The position numbers and the translations under genes were made by a program. This document shows, piece after piece, positions 17,885-24,673 of a stretch of 64,000 nucleotides of DNA. Numbering within the stretch: position 1 is the first letter of the stretch; each line of letters begins with the position of its first letter. The stretch is taken from NCBI RefSeq assembly GCF_029893635.1, contig NZ_JARXYR010000002.1, positions 4,067,001 through 4,131,000 of the forward strand. The letters run 5' to 3'. The notes beneath the pieces were generated by a model that was given only the letters and a program-made list of their open reading frames with translations, was not told the origin of the DNA and made no database searches. This DNA is from Variovorax sp. TBS-050B (lineage in GTDB: Bacteria > Pseudomonadota > Gammaproteobacteria > Burkholderiales > Burkholderiaceae_C).

Positions 17885-18826
17885 ATGAATCTGCACCAGT
17901 TCAAGTTTGTCCAGGAAGCCGTGCGCCGCAACCTGAACCTGACCGAGGCCGCCAAGGCGCTCCACACCTCGCAGCCGGGCGTCTCCAAGGCCATCATCGA
18001 ACTCGAGGAAGAACTCGGCGTCGAGATCTTCGCCCGCCACGGCAAGCGCCTGAAACGGATCACCGAGCCGGGCCAGCACGTGATCGCGAGCATCGAACTG
18101 ATCATGCGCGAGGTCGGCAACCTCAAGCGCATCGGCGAGCAGTTCAGCGCACAGGACAGCGGCACGCTTTCGATCGCCACCACCCACACGCAGGCGCGCT
18201 ACGTGCTGCCGGTGCCGGTGGCGAAGCTGCGCGAGGCCTATCCGAAGGTCAACGTGAGCCTGCACCAAGGCTCGCCCGACCAGGTGGCGCGCATGGTGAT
18301 CGACGAGGTGGCGGAGGTCGGCATCGCGACCGAGTCGCTCTCGGACTATGCCGAGCTCGTCACCCTCCCCTGCTACGAATGGCAGCACGTGCTGGTGCTG
18401 CCCAAGGACCATCCGCTGGCCGCCAAGGAGCGCATCTCGCTCGAGGACCTGGCGCTCGAACCGATCATCACCTACCACCCGTCGTTCACCGGACGCACGC
18501 GCATCGACCATGCGTTCGCGCAGAAGAAGCTCACGCCGCGCATCGCGCTCGAAGCCATCGACTCCGACGTGATCAAGACCTACGTGCGCCTGGGGCTCGG
18601 CGTGGGCATCGTGGCCGAGATGGCGGTGCGCGACGAATCGAACGCCGACCTCGTGGTGCGTCCCATGGGCCACGTGTTCGGACAGAACATCGCGCGCGTC
18701 GCCTTCAAGCGCAGCGCCTACCTGCGCAACTTCGTGTTCAAGTTCGCCGAGCTGCTGTCCGACCGCCTCGACCGCAACCTGATCGCGAAAGCCCTGAGCG
18801 GCCACCAGCAGGACTACGAGCTTTGA
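17885..18826 (+). CDS. cysB: CysB family LysR-type transcriptional regulator
   Basis: This is a 313-residue LysR-type regulator of the CysB/Cbl branch, which switches on cysteine-biosynthesis and sulfate/sulfonate-use genes in response to N-acetylserine and sulfur supply. The helix-turn-helix is at residues about 18-40 (LNLTEAAKALHTSQPGVSKAIIELE), followed by the family's ELGVEIFARHGKRLKRITEPG. The effector domain opens with TLSIATTHTQARYVLPVPV, which matches the CysB ligand-binding loop. It follows the sirohydrochlorin chelatase-like gene and precedes a methionine-type aminotransferase, a consistent sulfur context. Confidence 0.93.
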   Translation: MNLHQFKFVQEAVRRNLNLTEAAKALHTSQPGVSKAIIELEEELGVEIFARHGKRLKRITEPGQHVIASIELIMREVGNLKRIGEQFSAQDSGTLSIATTHTQARYVLPVPVAKLREAYPKVNVSLHQGSPDQVARMVIDEVAEVGIATESLSDYAELVTLPCYEWQHVLVLPKDHPLAAKERISLEDLALEPIITYHPSFTGRTRIDHAFAQKKLTPRIALEAIDSDVIKTYVRLGLGVGIVAEMAVRDESNADLVVRPMGHVFGQNIARVAFKRSAYLRNFVFKFAELLSDRLDRNLIAKALSGHQQDYEL

Positions 18827-18843
18827 TCCCGACGAACCCGACC

Positions 18844-20025
18844 ATGACCATGAGCACCGTCCCATCCGCCGTCCGCACCCCCGCGATCGCCACCAAGCTG
18901 CCCGCCGTCGGCACCACCATCTTCACCGTGATGTCGGCGCTCGCGACCGAGAAGAACGCGGTCAACCTGGGCCAGGGCTTTCCCGATTTCAACTGCGACC
19001 CGAAGCTGCTCGAGGACGTCACGGCCGCCATGGCCGCGGGCCACAACCAGTACCCGCCGATGCCCGGCATTCCCGCGCTGCGCCAGGCCATCGCCGGCAA
19101 GATCTCGGCGCTCTACGGACACGACTACAGCGCCGCCGACGAGATCACCGTCACCGCGGGCGCGACGCAGGCCATCATCACCGCCATCCTCGCGGTGGTG
19201 CGACCGGGCGACGAGGTGATCGTGCTCGAGCCCTGCTACGACAGCTACGTGCCGAACATCGAACTCGCGGGCGGCAGCGTGGTGCGCGTGCCGCTCACGC
19301 CCGGCAGCTTCCGCCCCGACTTCGACCGCATCGCCGCGGCGCTCACGCCGCGCACGCGCGCGATCATCGTCAACACGCCGCACAACCCGAGCGCCACGGT
19401 CTGGACCGCCGACGAGATGCGCCGGCTCGAGGAACTGCTCGCACCCACCGAGGTGCTGGTGATCGCCGACGAGGTCTACGAGCACATGGTGTACGACGGC
19501 GCCCGGCACGAGAGCGTGGCGCGCTTTCCGGGCCTGGCGGCGCGCAGCTTCATCGTGAGCAGCTTCGGCAAGACCTACCACGTCACCGGCTGGAAGGTCG
19601 GCTACGTCGCGGCGCCCGCGCCGCTGATGGCCGAGTTCCGCAAGGTGCACCAGTTCAACGTGTTCACCGTCAACACGCCGATGCAGCATGCGCTCGCGCA
19701 GTACATGGCCGCGCCCGCGCCCTACCTCGAGCTGCCCGCCTTCTACCAGCGCAAACGCGACCTGTTCGCAGCCGGGCTGGCCGAGAAGACCCGCTTCAAG
19801 CTGCTGCGCAGCGAAGGCAGCTACTTCCAGTGCGTGGACATCTCGGCAGTGAGCGACCTGTCGGAGGCCGAGTTCTGCCTGTGGCTCACGCGCGAGATCG
19901 GCGTGGCGGCGATTCCGCTGTCGGCCTTCTATGGCAACGGCTTCGACCAGCGCGTGGTCCGCTTCTGCTTCGCCAAGAAGGACGAGACGCTGCGGTCGGC
20001 ACTGGAGCGGCTGGCACGGCTCTGA
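18844..20025 (+). CDS. Pyridoxal-phosphate aminotransferase (methionine aminotransferase YbdL type)
   Basis: This is a class I/II aminotransferase of 393 residues. It shows the family blocks NLGQGFPDF, NQYPPMPGIPALRQAIA, VTAGATQAI, NTPHNPSATVW, VIADEVYEHMVYDG and the PLP lysine in SSFGKTYHVTGWKVGY. The closest recognised type is E. coli YbdL (386 residues), which transaminates methionine, histidine and phenylalanine. The position 17 bases after cysB favours a role in methionine/keto-methylthiobutyrate metabolism. Kynurenine aminotransferase-like activity is an alternative. Two nearby ATG codons (18844 and 18850) are possible starts. Confidence 0.88.
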   Translation: MTMSTVPSAVRTPAIATKLPAVGTTIFTVMSALATEKNAVNLGQGFPDFNCDPKLLEDVTAAMAAGHNQYPPMPGIPALRQAIAGKISALYGHDYSAADEITVTAGATQAIITAILAVVRPGDEVIVLEPCYDSYVPNIELAGGSVVRVPLTPGSFRPDFDRIAAALTPRTRAIIVNTPHNPSATVWTADEMRRLEELLAPTEVLVIADEVYEHMVYDGARHESVARFPGLAARSFIVSSFGKTYHVTGWKVGYVAAPAPLMAEFRKVHQFNVFTVNTPMQHALAQYMAAPAPYLELPAFYQRKRDLFAAGLAEKTRFKLLRSEGSYFQCVDISAVSDLSEAEFCLWLTREIGVAAIPLSAFYGNGFDQRVVRFCFAKKDETLRSALERLARL

Positions 20026-20138
20026 GGCCGACGGCGCCGGTAGGATAGTCCTGACCGCCGAAGAAGCGGCTATCCGGCGTTTCTCCCGCCCGCGGACGCC
20101 GAGCATCAGCTCGTCAAAACAACGTCCAGGAGAAACGC

Positions 20139-20297
20139 ATGTCCCTCTCGTTCATTCTGCTGATCATCCTGATACTGCTTCTGATCGGCGCCCTGCCGAG
20201 CTGGGGCTACAGCCGGAGCTGGGGCTACTGGCCCAGCGGCGGGCTGGGCCTGGTCGTGCTGATCGTCATCATCCTGGTGCTCATGGGACGGATATGA
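20139..20297 (+). CDS. DUF3309 family membrane miniprotein
   Basis: This 52-residue protein has two short hydrophobic stretches (SFILLIILILLLIGALP and GLGLVVLIVIILVLMG) joined by a SWGYSRSWGYWPSGG linker, the layout of DUF3309 proteins. The function is unknown. AGGAGAAACGC gives a strong ribosome-binding site before the ATG, and a terminator follows 40 bases after the stop, so it is probably a single-gene transcript. Confidence 0.85.
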   Translation: MSLSFILLIILILLLIGALPSWGYSRSWGYWPSGGLGLVVLIVIILVLMGRI

Positions 20298-20337
20298 CGC
20301 ACGGGGCGCCTCCCGCGCCCCCATCGCCCATCGAAGA

Positions 20338-20363
20338 AGCCCGCGGCCCCGCGGGCTTTTTTT
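20338..20363 (+). terminator. Rho-independent terminator after the DUF3309 gene
   Basis: A 9-bp stem (AGCCCGCGG / CCGCGGGCT) with a short loop is followed by seven Ts. It lies between the miniprotein gene and the opposing hrpA stop. Confidence 0.85.
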
Positions 20364-20377
20364 CGCCCGCCGCGCGC

Positions 20378-23300
20378 TCAGGCCTGCAGCTGGGCCCAGG
20401 CCTTGTCGAGCCGCTTCACGCTCACGGGCTGCGGCGTGCGCAGCTCCTGTGCGAAGAAGCTCACGCGCAGCTCCTCGAGCAGCCAGCGGAACTCGAGCAT
20501 GCGCTCGTCGACCACGCCTTTGCGCTCGGCCACGAGGCGCCAGTAGCGCTGCTCCTGCAGACGCAGCTCGGCCAGCTTGGCCGCATCGCGCGCGGGATCG
20601 CCGCGCAGCTTGTCGAGCCGCAGCACGATCGCCTTGAGGTAGCGCGGAAAGTGCTGCAGCTGCGTCCACGGCGCCTCGGCGATGAAGCGCTTGCCCACGA
20701 GGCGCTGCAGCTGCTGCGCCGCATCCTGCACCGATTCGGGCTGGAGCTTCGTGTCCTTGATCTTGCGCGCCGCCGCGGCGTACTCGGTGAGGATCGCGCC
20801 GGCGAGCCGCGCCACCTCGTTGGCGATCAGCGTGAGCCGGCCGCGCCCTTCCTCCAGCCGGCGCTTGAACGCCGGCTCGTCGGTGGGCAGCGGCTCCTGC
20901 AGGAAGGCGCGGTCGATCGCTACGTCGATGATCTGCGTGCGCAGCTCCTCCGAGGTGCCGAGCGGCATGTAGGCCACCGACATCTTCTGCAGCTCGGGGA
21001 TGTTCTTCTCCAGGTACTTGAGCGCGTCCTTCAGCTGCAGCGCGAACAGCCGGCGCAGCCCCGCACGGTGCTTCGCGGCGGCGACCGCGGGCTCGTCGAA
21101 CACCTCGATGGTGACGGCGTCGCCCTCGTCGCGCAGGGCCGGAAAGCCGACCAGCGACTGCGCCCCGCGGCGCACCTCCATCAGCTCCGGCAGTTCGCCG
21201 AAGCTCCAGCTCGTGTAGCGCTGGCCCGCGGGCAGGCTGGGCGCTGCGGGGGCCGCCGGTGCGGCCGGCGCACCGCGGCCCTGCGCCGGGGTGCCGCCAC
21301 GCGGCGCTTCCCGTGAATCGGCCGATGCCTTCACGTTGAGGCCCGCCAGCGCCTGGAACGCGCCGCGCGCCTGCGCGCCGAGCTCGGCCTTGAGCGCGCC
21401 CAGGTTGCGCCCCATGCCGAGCTGGCGGCCGTGTTCGTCGACCACGCGCAGGTTCATGAACAGGTGCGGCGCGAGCATGTCGAGCTTGAAGTCCGCGCGC
21501 TTCACGTCGAGGCTGGTCGCATCGCGCACGCGCTTGAGCAGCGCGTCGGTCAGAGAGCCGCTGCCGAAGACCTCGGGCGCCGACAGTTCGGCGGCCAGCT
21601 TCGCCGCGGTGTCGGGCAGCGGCACCAGCCGCGAGCGCGGGCGCTGCGGCAGGCTCTTGAGCAGCGCCTGGATCTTGTCCTTCAGCATGCCCGTGACCAG
21701 CCACTCGCAGCGCTCCTCACTGACCTGGTTCAGCACGAACAGCGGCACCGTGACCGTGAGGCCGTCCCGCGCGTCGCCGGGTTCGTGCAGGTAGCTCGCC
21801 GCGCAGTCCACGCCGCCGAGCCGCAAGGTGTGCGGGAACGACTGCGTGGTGATGCCGGCCGCCTGATGGCGCATCAGCTCCTCGCGCGTCAGGAACAGCA
21901 GCCGCGGCTGGGCCTTGGAGGCTTCGCGGTACCAGTTCTCGAAGGTGATGCCGCTCGCCACGTCGGCCGGCAGCTGTGCGTCGTAGAAGGCGAAGATCAG
22001 TTCGTCGTCGACCAGCACGTCCTGCCGGCGCGATTTGTGCTCCAGCCCCTCGACCTCGCGCACCAGCTTGCGGTTGGCCGCGAGGAACGGGAAGCGGCTC
22101 TCCCACTGGCCGCCGACCAGCGCCTCGCGGATGAAGATCTCGCGCGCCGCATGCGGGTCGACGCGCGTGAAGTCGACGCGCCGTCCGCTGTAGACCACCA
22201 GGCCGTAGAGCGTGGCGCGCTCCAGCGCCGCGACCTGCGCGCCCTTCTTTTCCCAGTGCGGATCGAGCAGCTGCTTCTTCAGCAGATGGCCGGCCACCTG
22301 TTCGAGCCACTGCGGTTCGATGTTGGCAATGCCGCGGCCGAACAGCCGCGTGGTCTCGACCAGCTCGGCCGCGACGATCCAGCGGCCCGGCTTCTTCTTC
22401 AGGTGCGCGCCCGGGTGGCGGTAGAACTTGATGCCGCGCGCGCCGAGGTAGGCCTCGTCGTCTTCGAGCTTCCAGCCGACGTTGCCGAGCAGGCCCGCGA
22501 GCATCGACATGTGCAGCGCTTCATAGCCGGCCGGCTCGTTGTTGATGCGCCATTTGTGCTCGGTGACCACCGTGAGCAGCTGCGAATGGATGTCGCGCCA
22601 TTCGCGCACGCGGCGGATGTTGATGAAGTTCTGCCGCAGCAGCTGCTCGTACTGGCGGTTGCTGAGCTTGTGCGTGTCGCCGTGGCCGCCGCGCGCGTCG
22701 GCGATCCACTTCCACAGCCGCAGGTAGCCGCTGAACTCGCTCTTCTCGTCGTCGAACTTGGCATGCGCCTGGTCGGCCTGCTGCTGCGCGTCCATCGGCC
22801 GGTCGCGCACGTCCTGCACGCTGAGCGCCGAGGCGATCACCAGGACTTCCTCGAGCGCACCGCGCGTGCGGGCCTCCAGGATCATGCGACCCACGCGCGG
22901 GTCGAGCGGCAGCTTGGCGAGCTCGGCGCCGGTGGCCGTGAGCTCGTTGGCGTCGTCGACCGCGCCGAGTTCGTTGAGCAGCTGATAGCCGTCGGCGATC
23001 GCGCGCGGCGATGGCGCCTCCAGGAAGGGAAAGCGCGCCACGTCGCCGAGCCGCAGCGACTTCATGCGCAGGATCACGCCCGCGAGCGAGGAGCGCAGGA
23101 TCTCGGGGTCGGTGAAACGCGGCCGACCCTCGAAGTCCTTCTCGTCGTAGAGCCGGATGCAGATGCCGTTGGCGACGCGGCCGCAGCGGCCCGCGCGCTG
23201 GTTGGCCGCGGCCTGGCTGATCGGCTCGACCAGCAACTGCTCGACCTTGCTGCGGAAGCTGTAGCGCTTGACGCGCGCGGTGCCGCTGTCGATCACGTAG

Positions 23301-24286
23301 CGGATGCCCGGCACGGTGAGCGAGGTCTCGGCCACGTTGGTCGCGAGCACGATGCGGCGGCCGGTGTGGCCGTCGAAGATGCGGTCCTGCTCGGCCTGCG
23401 AGAGCCGCGCGAACAGCGGCAGCACTTCGGCGTTGCGGTAGAGCGGCTGGTGCGCCAGATGCCGGCGCAGGTGGTCGGCCGCCTCGCGGATCTCGCGCTC
23501 GCCGGGCAGGAAGACCAGGATGTCGCCCGCGTTGTGCGGGTCGCGCCAGAGCTCGTCGACGCCGTCGGCGATCGCGTCGTTGAGGTCGTGCTCGCGCGAT
23601 TCCTCGAACGGCCGGTAGCGCTGCTCGACCGGGAAGGTGCGGCCCGAGACGAACACCGTCGGCGCCGGTCCCTTGGCCGAGGCGAAATGGTTCGCGAAGC
23701 GCTCGGCATCGATCGTGGCCGAGGTCACGATCACCTTCAGGTCCGGCCGGCGCGGCAGGATCTCGCGCAGGTAGCCGAGCAGGAAGTCGATGTTCAGCGA
23801 GCGTTCGTGCGCCTCGTCGATGATCAGCGTGTCGTAGGCCTTGAGCAGCGGATCGGTCTGCGTCTCCGCCAGCAGGATGCCGTCCGTCATGAGCTTGACC
23901 GAGGCATCGCGCGAGAGCCGGTCCTGGAAGCGCACCTTGAAGCCGACCACGTCGCCGAGCGGCGTCTTCAGTTCTTCCGCGATGCGCTTGGCCACCGAAC
24001 TCGCCGCGATGCGCCGCGGCTGCGTGTGGCCGATCAGCCGCCCCTTGCCCGGCGGCGCATTGAGCTTGCCGCGGCCGAGCGCAAGCGCGATCTTCGGCAG
24101 CTGGGTGGTCTTGCCCGAGCCCGTCTCGCCGCAGACGATCACCACCTGGTGCGCCTCGATGGCGGCCATGATCTCGTCGCGCCGGGCCGAGACCGGCAGC
24201 GATTCGGGAAAGTCGATGCGAAGCGAGGGAGAAGAAGGCGTGGAGGTCGTCAAGGGATCAGGCGGCTCGATAAGCCCGGTTGCCAA
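20378..24286 (-). CDS. hrpA: ATP-dependent RNA helicase HrpA
   Basis: This is a 1302-residue DEAH-box helicase, the usual size for HrpA, linked to mRNA processing and to rescue of stalled or collided ribosomes. Motif I is GETGSGKT at residues 53-60, motif II is DEAH (LIIDEAHERS), motif III is SAT (IVTSATIDAERF) and motif VI is QRAGRCGR. HA2, OB-fold and the long HrpA-specific C-terminal region follow. An Ala/Pro/Gly-rich insert (about residues 1000-1030) interrupts the C-terminal region. The start taken is a TTG at 24286; a second TTG soon after is possible, and both give an intact helicase core. Confidence 0.94.
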   Translation of the reverse strand: MATGLIEPPDPLTTSTPSSPSLRIDFPESLPVSARRDEIMAAIEAHQVVIVCGETGSGKTTQLPKIALALGRGKLNAPPGKGRLIGHTQPRRIAASSVAKRIAEELKTPLGDVVGFKVRFQDRLSRDASVKLMTDGILLAETQTDPLLKAYDTLIIDEAHERSLNIDFLLGYLREILPRRPDLKVIVTSATIDAERFANHFASAKGPAPTVFVSGRTFPVEQRYRPFEESREHDLNDAIADGVDELWRDPHNAGDILVFLPGEREIREAADHLRRHLAHQPLYRNAEVLPLFARLSQAEQDRIFDGHTGRRIVLATNVAETSLTVPGIRYVIDSGTARVKRYSFRSKVEQLLVEPISQAAANQRAGRCGRVANGICIRLYDEKDFEGRPRFTDPEILRSSLAGVILRMKSLRLGDVARFPFLEAPSPRAIADGYQLLNELGAVDDANELTATGAELAKLPLDPRVGRMILEARTRGALEEVLVIASALSVQDVRDRPMDAQQQADQAHAKFDDEKSEFSGYLRLWKWIADARGGHGDTHKLSNRQYEQLLRQNFINIRRVREWRDIHSQLLTVVTEHKWRINNEPAGYEALHMSMLAGLLGNVGWKLEDDEAYLGARGIKFYRHPGAHLKKKPGRWIVAAELVETTRLFGRGIANIEPQWLEQVAGHLLKKQLLDPHWEKKGAQVAALERATLYGLVVYSGRRVDFTRVDPHAAREIFIREALVGGQWESRFPFLAANRKLVREVEGLEHKSRRQDVLVDDELIFAFYDAQLPADVASGITFENWYREASKAQPRLLFLTREELMRHQAAGITTQSFPHTLRLGGVDCAASYLHEPGDARDGLTVTVPLFVLNQVSEERCEWLVTGMLKDKIQALLKSLPQRPRSRLVPLPDTAAKLAAELSAPEVFGSGSLTDALLKRVRDATSLDVKRADFKLDMLAPHLFMNLRVVDEHGRQLGMGRNLGALKAELGAQARGAFQALAGLNVKASADSREAPRGGTPAQGRGAPAAPAAPAAPSLPAGQRYTSWSFGELPELMEVRRGAQSLVGFPALRDEGDAVTIEVFDEPAVAAAKHRAGLRRLFALQLKDALKYLEKNIPELQKMSVAYMPLGTSEELRTQIIDVAIDRAFLQEPLPTDEPAFKRRLEEGRGRLTLIANEVARLAGAILTEYAAAARKIKDTKLQPESVQDAAQQLQRLVGKRFIAEAPWTQLQHFPRYLKAIVLRLDKLRGDPARDAAKLAELRLQEQRYWRLVAERKGVVDERMLEFRWLLEELRVSFFAQELRTPQPVSVKRLDKAWAQLQA

Positions 24287-24376
24287 CGGGCAAACCGTCG
24301 ATTATCGGCGCCCACCGCCGATGTTGCAGCGCGCCCACAGCGGCGCGGTCTTTGGCGACGCACGCCGTAAATAGTC

Positions 24377-24405
24377 TTTACTCGGCCTGCGCGCGCCGCT
24401 ACGAT
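24377..24405 (+). promoter_or_regulatory. Candidate sigma-70 promoter for the leader ORF and AAA+/M41 gene
   Basis: TTTACT (24377-24382) and TACGAT (24400-24405) are separated by exactly 17 bases and match the consensus at four of six and four of six positions. Transcription would begin about 7 bases later, at or next to the ATG of the small ORF at 24413, which would then be leaderless. It lies in the 387-base gap between the hrpA start and the AAA+/M41 gene. Confidence 0.6.
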
Positions 24406-24412
24406 CGCGCCC

Positions 24413-24505
24413 ATGACCTCCTTCCTTGCCCCCCAACCGTTGCGCTGCTGCCGCGCAAGCCACGTGCATGCACGTGGCGGGGTCAAGTCGATTCGCCCGG
24501 CCTGA
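24413..24505 (+). CDS. Candidate 30-residue leader ORF upstream of the AAA+/M41 gene
   Basis: An ATG 7 bases after the TACGAT box opens a 30-codon ORF that begins MTSFLAPQPLRCC and ends with KSIRPA before a TGA. It contains an adjacent Cys pair and two His. An 18-base perfect palindrome lies within its second half, encoding part of SHVHARG. No ribosome-binding site can fit if transcription starts at the predicted place, so translation would be leaderless. The product matches nothing I recognise. It could be a regulatory leader peptide or chance; the good promoter spacing and the hairpins behind it make me lean to the former. Confidence 0.4.
   Translation: MTSFLAPQPLRCCRASHVHARGGVKSIRPA
24460..24477. 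repeat. Perfect 18-bp palindrome CCACGTGCATGCACGTGG
   Basis: CCACGTGCATGCACGTGG is identical to its reverse complement. It sits 55 bases after the -10 box and inside the candidate leader ORF. As DNA it could be an operator for a dimeric regulator; as RNA it has no loop and would fold less easily. Confidence 0.8.
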
Positions 24506-24520
24506 CGAAGCCCGCGCGCC

Positions 24521-24627
24521 GCGTTCCCTTCAGCGGAACGCCGCCCGTGCGCTTCGGAGCAGTCCGAAGCGCGCCGGCCTGACCCCAGCGCAACGCCCCC
24601 CAGCATCCGCTCCCTCGCATTCGAGGG
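24521..24627 (+). promoter_or_regulatory. Hairpin-rich 5' leader of the AAA+/M41 gene
   Basis: Three inverted repeats follow one another: GCGTTCC/GGAACGC (24521-24541, 7 bp, 7-base loop); GCGCTTCGGA/TCCGAAGCGC (24549-24572, 10 bp, loop GCAG); and CCCTCG/CGAGGG (24612-24627, 6 bp, loop CATT). None is followed by a T-run, so they do not look like simple terminators. They lie between the candidate leader ORF and the AAA+/M41 start and may form a regulated leader RNA. The rest of the 24287-24673 gap shows nothing else I can name. Confidence 0.5.
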
Positions 24628-24673
24628 CGCGGTGGCGTTCCCGTTCCGAATCATCGAAGAAGAAAAAACCACC

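Noticed and set aside
21431..24370. 979-residue + strand frame opposite hrpA
   Set aside because: Mirror frame of a strongly coding helicase gene; the composition is that of reversed third-position GC bias and no motif is seen.
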